The notes beneath the pieces are model-generated. The model saw only the letters and a list, made by a program, of their open reading frames with translations, was not told where the DNA came from and ran no database searches. From the NCBI GenBank assembly GCA_021296095.1, contig JAGWBB010000021.1:1107-57841 (forward strand): a DNA stretch of 56,735 nucleotides. Reading direction: 5' to 3'. The position numbers were made by a program, and so were the translations under genes. This DNA is from Desulfurellaceae bacterium. GTDB lineage: Bacteria > Desulfobacterota > Binatia > Bin18. Numbering within the stretch: the first letter of the stretch is position 1; every line of letters starts with the position of its first letter. Shown here piece by piece: positions 16,006-24,825 of the stretch.

Positions 16006-18189
16006 ATGAAGTCTGCGAGCATGCACCTGCTATCCGAACTTCGCGCCGACGCCCTGTCGGAGAAAATCTCCCCAGCCCTGTCGGTCGGCCTGATCTCGGG
16101 TTTGATCGTCCTTGTCCGAGGCATCTCTTGGGGAGTGATCGTTTTTTCAGGTCCGTTGGCGCCGTACTCCTCACAGGGCACCAGCGTGGTGCTGTTCGGG
16201 AGTTTCGCCGTCTGCCTGGTGATCGCCCTGACCGGCAGTTACCGGGGCACGATCTCGGCCCTGCCGGCCCCGTGCGTGGTGATGCTGGTGGCGATCAGCT
16301 CTACGCTGGACGCGGAGGGCGACGCGCTGTTCATGTCCATGGTCGCGACCCTCATGCTCAGCGCGCTGGCTGCGGGCGTGGGCTTTCTGATGATCGGGCG
16401 TTTCCGACTCGCCGACCTGACTCGGTTCATTCCCTACCCCGTGGCGGGCGGGTTTCTGGCCGGGACGGGGGGAGCCCTGTGTCTGGCCGCCCTGGTGTTG
16501 ATGGGGCTCAGCCTGGACCGGCAACCGCTTTCCGATCTCCTGAACCTCGCCGTGGTGTGGAACTGGGGTCCGGGCGTCGCCTATGGTCTGGGTCTGTTCC
16601 TGGCCACGGCGCGCTGGAATGCCTTTTGGATACTGCCGGTGAGCTTCGTGCTCGCCGCCGTGTCGTATCATCTGAGTTTGCCCCTGCTCGGCATCTCCGG
16701 AGACGAGGCCAGAGCGGTCGGCCTGCTGTTTCGAGGTACGGCGGAGGGCGCGCTATGGCCCGCCTTCGGGCTTGGCGATGTGGCGCGGGTGGACTGGACG
16801 GCTGTGGCGGGCCAGATTCCCAACATGCTGGCCCTGATCCTGGTCACCCTGCTGTGCCTGGTCACGGGCGTAGGCGGCCTGGAGTTGGCCACGAACCGGG
16901 AACTGGAGTGGAACAGGGAATTCAGAGCGGCGGGTCTGGCCAACCTCGTCGCCGGCTTAGGCGGCGGCCCGCCCGGGTGTCTGATCACCTCAAACACCAT
17001 ACTCAGCCACCTGTTTGGAGCCGAAACACGGCTGACCGGCCTCGTCGTTGCCGGCGTCGTGGGCGGCGCGCTGCTCTTCGGCCATGCGGTGCTGCAACTG
17101 GTGCCGGTGCCGCTTTTGGGCGGGGTCTTGCTCTTCACCGGCCTGCGCATGATGAACGACTGGCTCGTAGCCAGACGCAGCAGGCTGCCGCGCACGGAAT
17201 ACGCCATTGTCGTGCTGATCTTTGTCACCATCACATTCGTCGGCGTGCTCGAGGGGGTGGCTGTCGGCATGGCCGTCACCACGGCCTTCTTTGTCGTTCG
17301 CCTCAGCCGTGTGGAGTCGGTCGAAGCGCGGTTCAGCGCGCGTGAGCGCCACAGCAACAAGGTCCGTCCCGTCCCCGACCGAGCCATCCTGCGGGCGGAG
17401 GGCGAAGGGGTCCAAGCCTACCGGCTGCGCGGCTATCTTTTCTTCGGCAGCGCGTACCGCCTGGCCGACCGTCTCAAGCAGTCCCTGCACGACGAGCCGT
17501 GTCCCAGCTGCATTCTGCTGGACTTCAAAGCCGTCTCCGGCCTCGACTTCTCGGCCATCAATGCCCTGGGCAGGTTCATGCACGCCGCGTATGCCGCCGA
17601 AACGCGGGTGGTGTTGAGCGCGGCGCCCGCACAGCTCAAGAACGAGCTGGAGCACGGACTTCCCCCCCCCGTCTACGACAACCTGGTGTGGGAGCCGGAC
17701 GCCGACCGCGGCATGGAACGCTGCGAGGACATCGTCATCGCCGCACAGAGGTCAGCCCTGGGCAGGCGCGGCGCCCTCCTGGAGCGCGTCACTGACGATA
17801 TGGAGCGCCAGCTCGACAGACAGATCCTCTTTGAGAACCTGGTCCATGACCTCCAAGACTGGTTGGAACCGCGCGAATATGAGGTCGGCGAGGCGCTGAC
17901 CACGAGAGGCGAGCCGCAGCAAGGGTTGCTGCTGCTGATAACGGGGCGGGCTTCCGCTTACGATTCCAGGGGCACCCGGCTGTATCAGTGCGGCCCGGGC
18001 GATATCGTCGAACCGCAGGGCGCCTTTGGCGCGCATACCGCCACGCTGGCAACCGTCGCGGACGAAGCCTGCCGGGCGATGCTGCTGACTCCCGCCGCCA
18101 CGCTCTGGCTGGAAGAACATGAGGGGCGGCTGATCCTTCGGCTCTACCGCTATCTCCTCACCGCCGCGCCGCGTGCCGTGCCGTCATAG
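16006..18189 (+). CDS. SulP-family anion transporter fused to STAS and cyclic-nucleotide-binding domains
   Basis: A 727-residue inner-membrane protein. Residues 20-420 contain about 10-12 hydrophobic segments with SulP features (GPLAPYSSQGTS, SNTILSHLFGAETRLTG, VPVPLLGGVLLFTGLRMM). Residues 445-560 form a STAS domain (ILLDFKAVSGLDFSAINAL), and 600-715 look like a cNMP-binding beta-roll (LEPREYEVGEALTTRGEPQQGLL). The family moves sulfate, bicarbonate or other anions, and the cNMP module implies ligand or voltage-like gating. The start at 16006 is uncertain; a second ATG lies five codons on, and no good ribosome-binding site precedes either. The gene stands alone, divergent from the amidohydrolase at 15740 and convergent with that at 19900. 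Confidence 0.85.
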   Translation: MKSASMHLLSELRADALSEKISPALSVGLISGLIVLVRGISWGVIVFSGPLAPYSSQGTSVVLFGSFAVCLVIALTGSYRGTISALPAPCVVMLVAISSTLDAEGDALFMSMVATLMLSALAAGVGFLMIGRFRLADLTRFIPYPVAGGFLAGTGGALCLAALVLMGLSLDRQPLSDLLNLAVVWNWGPGVAYGLGLFLATARWNAFWILPVSFVLAAVSYHLSLPLLGISGDEARAVGLLFRGTAEGALWPAFGLGDVARVDWTAVAGQIPNMLALILVTLLCLVTGVGGLELATNRELEWNREFRAAGLANLVAGLGGGPPGCLITSNTILSHLFGAETRLTGLVVAGVVGGALLFGHAVLQLVPVPLLGGVLLFTGLRMMNDWLVARRSRLPRTEYAIVVLIFVTITFVGVLEGVAVGMAVTTAFFVVRLSRVESVEARFSARERHSNKVRPVPDRAILRAEGEGVQAYRLRGYLFFGSAYRLADRLKQSLHDEPCPSCILLDFKAVSGLDFSAINALGRFMHAAYAAETRVVLSAAPAQLKNELEHGLPPPVYDNLVWEPDADRGMERCEDIVIAAQRSALGRRGALLERVTDDMERQLDRQILFENLVHDLQDWLEPREYEVGEALTTRGEPQQGLLLLITGRASAYDSRGTRLYQCGPGDIVEPQGAFGAHTATLATVADEACRAMLLTPAATLWLEEHEGRLILRLYRYLLTAAPRAVPS

Positions 18190-18208
18190 CTCGAAGCAGC
18201 CGGAACAC

Positions 18209-19900
18209 TCAGGCATCAGCGCTGTCCATCACCCGGCCCGGAAACACCCCCTGGTGCTCGCCGTGGTCGAACAGAACCTGGCCACCGACCAGGGTATAGG
18301 CGATGCCCTCGGCCCGCTCAATCAGACGCTGCTTGCCACCCGGCAAGTCGTTCACCCACTCCAGCGGACACGGCTTGACCGTCTCCAGATCGAACAGCAC
18401 CAGGTCGGCGTCCATACCCGGCAGCAGGCGGCCTTTCTTTGTGAGGCCCAGAAAATCGGCCGGCTCGGCGGTCAGGCGCTGGACCGCTCGTTCCAGGGAC
18501 AGGCTGCCGCGGTTGTGTACCCACTCGTGCAGCAGATAGGTCGGCACGCCCGCATTACAGCTCTGGTCCACGTGCGCGCCGGCATCCGACAGGCCGAGCA
18601 ACACGTGAGGGTTGGTAATCAGCTCCTGGACCGCCTCCGGGTTGGTATTGGTGGCCGCGAACAGAAACCCCGTCTCCAGATTCTCAGCAATGACCAGGTC
18701 GAGCAGGGCGTCAACCGGGTCCTTCTCGGCCAGCGCGGCAACCTCTTCAATAGTCTTATTGATCAACACTTCGTGCTCCGGCCGGGTCACCCGGACCACA
18801 CTCAGGCGGTCCCACTGGCCGGTAAACACCACCCCGCCCTTGCCTTTGAGTTCTTCCCGAAAGGCATCCCGGAAAGCCGGGCTTTTATACAGGGCGAGCT
18901 GCTCTTCCACGCTCCGGTTAAAAGCATCCTTCCACGAGGCAAAGCTGGCAAAGATGAACGGGGTGCGCAGGGTATGGTACTGGCGCGCCGGACGCGGGGT
19001 GGCCTGGGGGTGGATGCGCATCCCGGCCTCGATATACGGCGCGACGGTGTCGAGGGCCGCACGGTAGGCGTAGGGCATATCCGTCCGATCCAGCAGGGCC
19101 AGCCAGGTGATCGGCCGCTGGCTGCGTTCGGCCAGCAGTTTCAGCAGCTCCAGCTCGTCTTCTGACAGCAGGCCGGCGGTGCTGGTCAGGGCCAGCTCAA
19201 TGACGCCGTGGCCGACCTCGCGCAGCACGTCGGCCAGCGCGCCCAACTCTTCGTGACTGGCCAGACGGCTGGCCAGAGGCCGACCCTGATAGCCGATGTG
19301 TTGGCGCAGGGTGCTGAGCGAAAAACCGAACGCGCCGGCCCGCATGGCCTGGCGCAGGGCATCGGCCATGGCCTGAATCTCATCCGGTCGAGCGGCCCGC
19401 TCCGGGGCGTCCCCGCCGAGCACAAAAAAGCGCAGGGCGGACAGCGGAACGAGAAAACCAGTGTTGATCGCCAGGGGCCGTTTTTTCATTGCGGCCAGGT
19501 ATTCGGGAAAGCTCTCCCAGGCCCACGACACCCCGTTGAGCAAGACCTCGTAGGGCATGGCCTCCACATTCACCAGATCCCAGGCCACAATGCCGCGCTC
19601 ATCCGTCCGGCACGGGGCCACGCCCACCCCGCAGTTGCCCATGACCACACTGGTGATGCCGTGCCAGCACGAGCTGGTCAGCAGCGGGTCCCAGGAAATC
19701 TGGGCGTCATAGTGGGTGTGATGGTCGATGAACCCCGGGGCGAGGATCAGGCCCTGGGCGTCTATCTGTCTGCTCGCCTCACCCGAGACAGCGCCCAGCC
19801 CGGCGATTTTGCCGTCCTTGATGGCAAGATTGCCGTCAAAGGCCGGGGCTCCGGTCCCGTCGCAGATACGGGCGCTGCTAATCAGCATGTCATAGCTCAT
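18209..19900 (-). CDS. Amidohydrolase, D-aminoacylase-like family, paralogue 4
   Basis: A 563-residue protein with HTHYDA at residues 61-66, MGNCG at 87-91 and SDAGAH near 441, where Ala replaces the first Gly of SDGGAH. It groups with the protein at 7155-8867 by its SWDPLLTSSCWHGITS segment. CAGGAGGATGAG before the ATG fixes the start. The SHxK segment of D-aminoacylases is replaced by ITWLALLDRTD. It is the last gene of a minus-strand series with an epimerase and two CoA transferases, after a 108-bp gap that contains a short inverted repeat (19954-19975). Joint action in one pathway is plausible. Confidence 0.85.
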   Translation of the reverse strand: MSYDMLISSARICDGTGAPAFDGNLAIKDGKIAGLGAVSGEASRQIDAQGLILAPGFIDHHTHYDAQISWDPLLTSSCWHGITSVVMGNCGVGVAPCRTDERGIVAWDLVNVEAMPYEVLLNGVSWAWESFPEYLAAMKKRPLAINTGFLVPLSALRFFVLGGDAPERAARPDEIQAMADALRQAMRAGAFGFSLSTLRQHIGYQGRPLASRLASHEELGALADVLREVGHGVIELALTSTAGLLSEDELELLKLLAERSQRPITWLALLDRTDMPYAYRAALDTVAPYIEAGMRIHPQATPRPARQYHTLRTPFIFASFASWKDAFNRSVEEQLALYKSPAFRDAFREELKGKGGVVFTGQWDRLSVVRVTRPEHEVLINKTIEEVAALAEKDPVDALLDLVIAENLETGFLFAATNTNPEAVQELITNPHVLLGLSDAGAHVDQSCNAGVPTYLLHEWVHNRGSLSLERAVQRLTAEPADFLGLTKKGRLLPGMDADLVLFDLETVKPCPLEWVNDLPGGKQRLIERAEGIAYTLVGGQVLFDHGEHQGVFPGRVMDSADA

Positions 19901-20008
19901 CTCATCCTCCTGACTGTTCGGGGCATCACGCTTGTCTTCCCTCTACCCCCTGCGACCGCCTGCCTGCAAGCGGTCTGGGTGATCACAGGGGCTCGCCTCT
20001 ACATATAA

Positions 20009-20887
20009 CTAATCGGGCGGCGGGGGGCCGACCGGGCCGTAGCGTTCCAGTTCACGCAGCGCGTCCATCAGGCTGTAGCGCGGCTGATAGCCCAGGCGGC
20101 GCCGGGTTTCCATCAGATCGTATTTGAAGGGCTTGTCTTCCGGCACCAGTCCCCAGCGCCGGACCAGGGCTTCGTAGGCCGCGTAGTAACGCCGGAAGCT
20201 TGAGCCCGGCCCCTGGGCGTCCCAGTTGGCCAAATCCTCATCCGTATACTCATAGGCGCCGTCAACTGTCAGGACCGGCGGCGTTTCCAGGCGGGTCGTG
20301 GCCAGCAGATCGAGGCTTTGCACGACCGCCCGAGCAACATCATCAATATGCACCGCACCGCGCCAGAACCACTTCAGCCAATCGACAAACGAGTCATACA
20401 CAGTCCGATTCCAGTGCGGAATAAAGCCGCGCGGCCGCAGCACCACCACATTCATGGCGTGGCGGCCGGCATAGCTGTGGGCGACTTCTTCGCCCACCAC
20501 CTTGGTGTGGCCGTACACGCCGTGCCTGTTGCGGACGCTGGTGCTCGACACATAGATCAGCCGTGCGATGCCGGCTCTGGTCGCGGCCTCGAACACGTTG
20601 AAGGTGCCGGTGACGTTCAGGTCCCAGAAGGCGTAGATGTCTTTTCCAAGGGGTGGCTCGGCCGTCTCGTGAACGCCGTGCCAGGCGGCAATATGCACCA
20701 CGCAGTCAGCCTCGGCCAGGCGGCAGGCCAGGCCGGCGCGGTCGAGGACAGAGCCGGCCACGTACACACCCCGGCGGTCACGCGGCGGGACAATATCCAG
20801 GCGCACGGGCGTGTGGCCGCGCGCTTCCAGCCTGGGGGTCAGCACGCTTGCCAGGTCGCCCGAACCGCCGGTCAGTACAATCCGCAC
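20009..20887 (-). CDS. NAD-dependent epimerase/dehydratase family protein
   Basis: A 292-residue extended short-chain dehydrogenase. The N-terminal Rossmann motif is GGSGDLAS, ADCVVHIAAWHGVHE is the next strand, and the active site is the Ser of YVSSTSVRN with YGHTK (Tyr-x3-Lys). It acts on a nucleotide sugar or an isoprenoid/steroid-like alcohol using NAD(P). I prefer the GTG at 20887 because GGAGGG sits six bases upstream; an in-frame GTG at 20902 gives five more residues but has no ribosome-binding site. It lies 21 bp after a CoA-transferase gene and is translationally close to it. The pairing with CoA transferases suggests beta-oxidation-like or hydroxyacyl chemistry. Confidence 0.8.
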   Translation of the reverse strand: MRIVLTGGSGDLASVLTPRLEARGHTPVRLDIVPPRDRRGVYVAGSVLDRAGLACRLAEADCVVHIAAWHGVHETAEPPLGKDIYAFWDLNVTGTFNVFEAATRAGIARLIYVSSTSVRNRHGVYGHTKVVGEEVAHSYAGRHAMNVVVLRPRGFIPHWNRTVYDSFVDWLKWFWRGAVHIDDVARAVVQSLDLLATTRLETPPVLTVDGAYEYTDEDLANWDAQGPGSSFRRYYAAYEALVRRWGLVPEDKPFKYDLMETRRRLGYQPRYSLMDALRELERYGPVGPPPPD

Positions 20888-20908
20888 GCCCGCCCTCCGC
20901 ACCCGGGC

Positions 20909-22105
20909 TCAGCTCGACCCGACAACAACACCGGCAGTCACAAGCTGAGATATCTGGTCCGCAGCGTAACCGAGACCGCCCAGGACCTGCACGGTGTGCT
21001 GGCCCAGGCTCGGAGCCGGGACTGGGGACAGGCGGGCCAGGGGCTCGGAACACAGCCAGGGCACATCAATAGTGGTGTAGGTTCCGGCCACCGGGTGTTC
21101 CAGCTCCTTCAGCATGTCCAGGGCTTCGACCTGCGGGCTGTGGAACAGCGTCTCAGCCGTATTCATCCGCACGATTGTGCCGCCCATGCCCTGCACCAGC
21201 TGCTGCAAGTCGTCAAAACTCCAGCTGGCCAGGAAGGGTTTCAGCGCCTCGGCCAGCTCGGCCTTGCTGTTCAGGCGCTTGAACCACTCGTTGAATCGGG
21301 GGTCGGTACCGAGCTGGGGCGCGCCGAGCGTCGTACACAGGATCTGCCAGGCGTCATTCCGGTTGCCCCAGTCCATCAGGAAGTGGGCGTCTTTGCACGC
21401 AAAGCCGTGGTCCGGCGCTTCGGTGTAACCGGACAGCGGCCGGGCGCGCCACTCGTCCGGGTTGCTTTCCGCCGCAGTCGTCCACTGCATGATGGCGACC
21501 GCCGCATCCAGCAGCGAGGTTTCAACCCGCTGACCTTCCCCGCTCGACTCGCGCGAGTACAGGGCGGCCAGAATGCCCTGGCAGGCAGCCCAGGCCGCGT
21601 TGACGGAAATGATATCAAAACCGACCCGCAGCGGCGGCTCGTCGGGCGTACCGAGCTGGCGAAATTTTCCGACAAAGGCTTGCAGGTCGAGTTCGGTAGC
21701 CGGCGTCCGGGCCAAAGGCCCCTGACTGCCGTAACCCGAGATGGCGCAATAGATCAGCCCCCGGTTATGCGCGGACAGCTCGGCGTACGACAGCCCCAGA
21801 CGCTCGGCCACCCCAGTCGTATAACCCTCGATGAACACGTCGGTGGCCCGGGCCAAACGCCGAACAATGGCCTGGCCGGCCGGTTCTTTCAGGTTGACGC
21901 ACACGCCTTTTTTGTTGCGGTTGAGGCGGATGAACAGGTCGGACTCGGTCTCGCTAAAAGGCCCGACCGTCCGCAGCCAGTCCCCATCCGGGGGTTCGAG
22001 CTTGATGACCTCGGCCCCCAGATCGCCCAGCATGGTCGAGCACAGCGGGCCGGGAACCCCCTGAGAGATGTCTACAACCGTGATGCCGTCGAGTGCCAAG
22101 GCCAT
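20909..22105 (-). CDS. CaiB/BaiF class III CoA transferase, first copy
   Basis: A 398-residue protein. The N-terminal GITVVDISQGVPGPLCSTMLGDLGAEVIKLEPPDGD, the NRNKKGVCVNLK segment and ISGYGSQGPLA are diagnostic for class III CoA transferases. The catalytic Asp is present in the ELDLQAF segment. These enzymes move CoA between carboxylic acids through an aspartyl anhydride. AAGGAGCGGCT precedes the ATG. The adjacent upstream gene is a second CaiB/BaiF protein ending 27 bp away, so the two may form a heteromeric enzyme as known for BbsEF or SmtAB. The acid substrate is unknown. Confidence 0.88.
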   Translation of the reverse strand: MALALDGITVVDISQGVPGPLCSTMLGDLGAEVIKLEPPDGDWLRTVGPFSETESDLFIRLNRNKKGVCVNLKEPAGQAIVRRLARATDVFIEGYTTGVAERLGLSYAELSAHNRGLIYCAISGYGSQGPLARTPATELDLQAFVGKFRQLGTPDEPPLRVGFDIISVNAAWAACQGILAALYSRESSGEGQRVETSLLDAAVAIMQWTTAAESNPDEWRARPLSGYTEAPDHGFACKDAHFLMDWGNRNDAWQILCTTLGAPQLGTDPRFNEWFKRLNSKAELAEALKPFLASWSFDDLQQLVQGMGGTIVRMNTAETLFHSPQVEALDMLKELEHPVAGTYTTIDVPWLCSEPLARLSPVPAPSLGQHTVQVLGGLGYAADQISQLVTAGVVVGSS

Positions 22106-22132
22106 AGCCGCTCCTTCAGATTGCGGCAGCCG

Positions 22133-23317
22133 TCAGGCGGCCGAGACCCGCGACCGGTCCGTGATCCCAAGCTCGTGAAAAATTTCCTGCTGATGCTCGC
22201 CGAGCCGGGGAGCCGGACGGGCGATGGCGGTGCTGTCGCGGCTGAACCGCCACTGAGCCCGACTGACATTGCACGGTCCCCACGGGGTCTCGATGGTGTC
22301 CATCATGCGGTTGGCCCGGGTCTGGGGGTGGTCTTTCACAGCATGGGTGCGCGGCATGTCGCGCCGATACCGGGCGCACGGCACGCCGTGGGCTGTGAGC
22401 ACCGCCTCCCACTGCCAGGCCGCCTTCTTTTTGAAGCGCGCCTCCAGCAGCGGAATCAAGGCGTCCCGGTTGGCGACCCGCGCGGCGTTGGTGACAAAGC
22501 GCGGATCGGCCGCCAGCTCCGACAGGTCCAGGGCTTCACACAGACGGGCCCACACGCCGTTGTGGATCACCGACACGCTGAGGGCTCCCAGCCCGGTTGC
22601 GAAAGCCTGGTCGGGCACGATATGCGGACGCGCGCTGCCCATCCGCTCGGGCACCGCGCCGGTCGAGAAGTACTCGGCATAGCGGGTCAGGCCGGCCAGG
22701 GCCGTAGCGTGCAGCTGGCTGGTTTCGATCTTCATTCCCCGGCCGGTCTTGCGGCGGACGTACAGCGCGGCCAGCAGGCCGATACAGTTGAGCATGGCCG
22801 CGTTCCAGTCCAGGTTGGCCGTACCGCGCAAAAACTCCGGCTTGCCGCCCGGTTTTCCGTTCAGGCTGGTATAGCCGCCGGCCGCCTGGGTCATCCATTC
22901 GTGGCTCAACATGCCCTTCCACGGCCCACGGTTGCCAAAGGCCGAGGCCTGCAAATAAATGATCCGGGAGTTGATCCGGCGCTGGACTTCGTAACCCAGG
23001 CCCAGGCGTTCCATGATGTCGCCGGAACGGAAGTTGTCCAGGCTGACATCGGCCGTGGCCACCAGTTTACACGCGATCTCGCGCTCGGCGTCATCCTTGA
23101 GATCCAGACACACGCCGCGTTTGGTGTGGTTGTTGCCGATGAAGGTCGTGCCCATGCCGCCCATTGTCGGGCCGCTGGGCCGGCGGACAATATCGCCGCT
23201 GGGCTGCTCGACCTTGATCACGTCTGCGCCGAGCAGACCCAGATAGGTGGTGGCCAGCGGTCCGACCGCAGCCATACCGAAATCCAGCACCCGGATGCCT
23301 TCGAGCGGTCCAGCCAT
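22133..23317 (-). CDS. CaiB/BaiF class III CoA transferase, second copy, with altered catalytic position
   Basis: A 394-residue protein with the family N-terminus LEGIRVLDFGMAAVGPLATTYLGLLGADVIKVEQPSGD, then NHTKRGVCLDLKDD and ASAFGNRGPW. At the site where the family has Asp (usual pattern GFD-x3-QA) this protein reads SHEWMTQA, so Glu seems to replace the nucleophilic Asp. It may be a structural partner of the neighbouring copy or may use a different mechanism. GAGGAGGGCGTT before the ATG at 23317 fixes the start; a longer open frame begins at 23362. It is the first gene of the minus-strand series reaching 18209 and is divergent from a toxin-antitoxin pair. Confidence 0.85.
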   Translation of the reverse strand: MAGPLEGIRVLDFGMAAVGPLATTYLGLLGADVIKVEQPSGDIVRRPSGPTMGGMGTTFIGNNHTKRGVCLDLKDDAEREIACKLVATADVSLDNFRSGDIMERLGLGYEVQRRINSRIIYLQASAFGNRGPWKGMLSHEWMTQAAGGYTSLNGKPGGKPEFLRGTANLDWNAAMLNCIGLLAALYVRRKTGRGMKIETSQLHATALAGLTRYAEYFSTGAVPERMGSARPHIVPDQAFATGLGALSVSVIHNGVWARLCEALDLSELAADPRFVTNAARVANRDALIPLLEARFKKKAAWQWEAVLTAHGVPCARYRRDMPRTHAVKDHPQTRANRMMDTIETPWGPCNVSRAQWRFSRDSTAIARPAPRLGEHQQEIFHELGITDRSRVSAA

Positions 23318-23456
23318 AACGCCCTCCTCGCTGTCGGCCACTGTGCCCCGAAGCCGGCTCACAAATCAAGCGTTCGCGTCCTTGCCGGTGTGTCCAGCCT
23401 GGCAACAGGCGGGTTTGTGTGCCATACAGAGAGGCGTCACGAAAGGAGTCAAAGCC

Positions 23457-23717
23457 ATGCTCACAACGATTGCAGGCGTGTATCGCGGGGGGAAGATCGA
23501 ACTTTCGGAAATGCCCCGCGAGGCGCAGGAAGGCGCCTCCGTTCTTGTCACGTTTCTTTCGTCTGATTCTGTCAATTTACACAACCGGGGTATTGACGAG
23601 GCACAGGCGGAAGATTTACGCGCGCGCCTGACGACCTTTGCCGAAGACTGGGAAAGTCCCGAGATGAGTATCTATGACAACTACGACGCCGCCAAATCCA
23701 AGCTACCGCCGCGGTGA
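23457..23717 (+). CDS. Putative antitoxin of a MazF-type pair
   Basis: An 86-residue protein beginning MLTTIAGVYRGGKIEL, the start seen in many small antitoxins preceding MazF/PemK toxins. The C-terminal half is acidic (DWESPEMSIYDNYDAAK), as expected for a toxin-neutralising tail. AAAGGAGTCAAAGCC precedes the ATG. The last 44 bases overlap the toxin gene, so translation is coupled. Assignment rests on size, composition and the toxin next to it. Confidence 0.7.
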   Translation: MLTTIAGVYRGGKIELSEMPREAQEGASVLVTFLSSDSVNLHNRGIDEAQAEDLRARLTTFAEDWESPEMSIYDNYDAAKSKLPPR

Positions 23718-24042
23718 TGTCGTCTTGGTGCTCTTTCCAGATTCCAACCTGCTTACGGCCAAACCACGGCCAGGGTTGATCGTTCAAGCTGACAATCTGC
23801 AAACCAGCCTGCCGCAAGTGATTGTGGCGATGATTACCAGCAAAATATTCCGTGCCAATCATCCCAGCCGCGTCACCGTCTTACTCTCCACTTCCGAAGG
23901 ACAACAATCGGGTCTACTCACCGACTCAGTCGTGATGACGGATAATCTTGCTACAGTCGTTGAATCGGCAATTGACCGCGTCATTGGCTCGCTTCCGATG
24001 GACGCTGTTGACCCGGCTTTGCGGCATACCCTGAACCTCTAG
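23674..24042 (+). CDS. MazF/PemK family toxin
   Basis: A 122-residue protein with RRGDVVLVLFPDSNLLTAKPRPGLIVQ at residues 12-38, the hallmark N-terminus of MazF-type endoribonucleases, and the later strands VIVAMITSK and the TDSVVMTDNLATV segment. Such toxins cleave mRNA at short sequences unless bound by their antitoxin. The ATG at 23674 lies inside the antitoxin gene. The protein is complete and of normal length. Normally the antitoxin complex represses its own promoter, which would lie in 23318-23456. Confidence 0.85.
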   Translation: MTTTTPPNPSYRRGDVVLVLFPDSNLLTAKPRPGLIVQADNLQTSLPQVIVAMITSKIFRANHPSRVTVLLSTSEGQQSGLLTDSVVMTDNLATVVESAIDRVIGSLPMDAVDPALRHTLNL

Positions 24043-24130
24043 CCGCTGATAGCAGTAAGAGAATCTGCCTGACAATACTGACCGCTTCACCCGGTTGATT
24101 TGGGCTCCCCGGCCGTGGCAGGCTGAGGGT

Positions 24131-24679
24131 ATGAAACACCACGATTCGCATACCGACGATCTCGAACGTGAGGCCAGGAAACGCGTCAAACAGCTCAAGG
24201 AGTTCTACGCCCATCTGGGCAGCTATCTCCTGGTCAATGGTTTCCTGGTGTGTGTCAATCTCCTGACCTCGCCCCAGGTCTTGTGGGCCATATGGCCGGT
24301 GCTGGGCTGGGGGCTCGGCCTGGCGTCCCACGCCATGTCCACCTTTGGCCTGTTGGGCCTGGGCGGCAAGTCCTGGCAGGAGCGCAAAGTCCACGAGTTC
24401 ATCCTTCAGCGCCAACGCGGTCTGAGTGCCGAGCAGGTCAGGCAGCTCTTACGCGAGGAACTCCAGCCCGATAGCCACGTCGTCCTGAGTCAGGCCGAGT
24501 GGCAGGCCGTGCTCCGGCGGCTCGAAAATCTGGAGACCATTATCACCAGCAAGGACTGGACCTTTATGGAGCATCTCTCTGATGCCGGCAAGGCGAGCGA
24601 CAACGCCCCGTCCCCCGAGTCCAAGCCCGGCCCGAACGGCGTCCGCCAAGAGGATACTGCCAATCCCGATGCCCAGTAG
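24131..24679 (+). CDS. 2TM domain-containing protein
   Basis: A 182-residue protein. It has a charged N-terminus (DDLEREARKRVKQLKEFYAHL), then two hydrophobic segments (YLLVNGFLVCVNLLTS and ILWP-like VLGWGLGLASHAMSTFGLLG) and a KSWQERKVHEF helix, which is the 2TM domain found in bacterial membrane proteins and in some histidine kinases and LytTR regulators. The C-terminal 90 residues are hydrophilic with a predicted helix (RLENLETIITSKD). Its function is unknown. The ATG at 24131 follows GAGGGT. It stands alone between the toxin and the DUF2283 module. Confidence 0.75.
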   Translation: MKHHDSHTDDLEREARKRVKQLKEFYAHLGSYLLVNGFLVCVNLLTSPQVLWAIWPVLGWGLGLASHAMSTFGLLGLGGKSWQERKVHEFILQRQRGLSAEQVRQLLREELQPDSHVVLSQAEWQAVLRRLENLETIITSKDWTFMEHLSDAGKASDNAPSPESKPGPNGVRQEDTANPDAQ

Positions 24680-24723
24680 CGGTTTTCATTCTTGACCGCG
24701 CCCTGCTTCCAGGCCGTATGGGA

Positions 24724-24825
24724 ATGGCTAAGTCTCAGGCCGTGGACCCGTATAAATTCACTGACTATTTTGAGAACGAGATCTTGCGCAAACGCCCGTA
24801 TCTGAAAAAGCGGTTTAAACCATGA
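24724..24825 (+). pseudogene. Short remnant of the small protein usually preceding DUF2283
   Basis: A 33-codon reading frame (35 codons from the ATG at 24718). It begins MAKSQAVDPYKFTDYFENEI and ends with KKRFKP, its stop codon overlapping the DUF2283 start as ATGA. From memory of the family, the full-length protein is about 85-90 residues with similar first 30 and last 5 residues, so the middle seems to have been lost in frame. This reading should be checked by alignment. Confidence 0.5.

Noticed and set aside
20318-23566. A 1082-codon open frame on the plus strand
   Set aside because: It is antisense to two CoA transferases and an epimerase with clear motifs. Its translation is rich in Arg, Gly, His and Gln with no domain, as expected for a GC-rich shadow frame.
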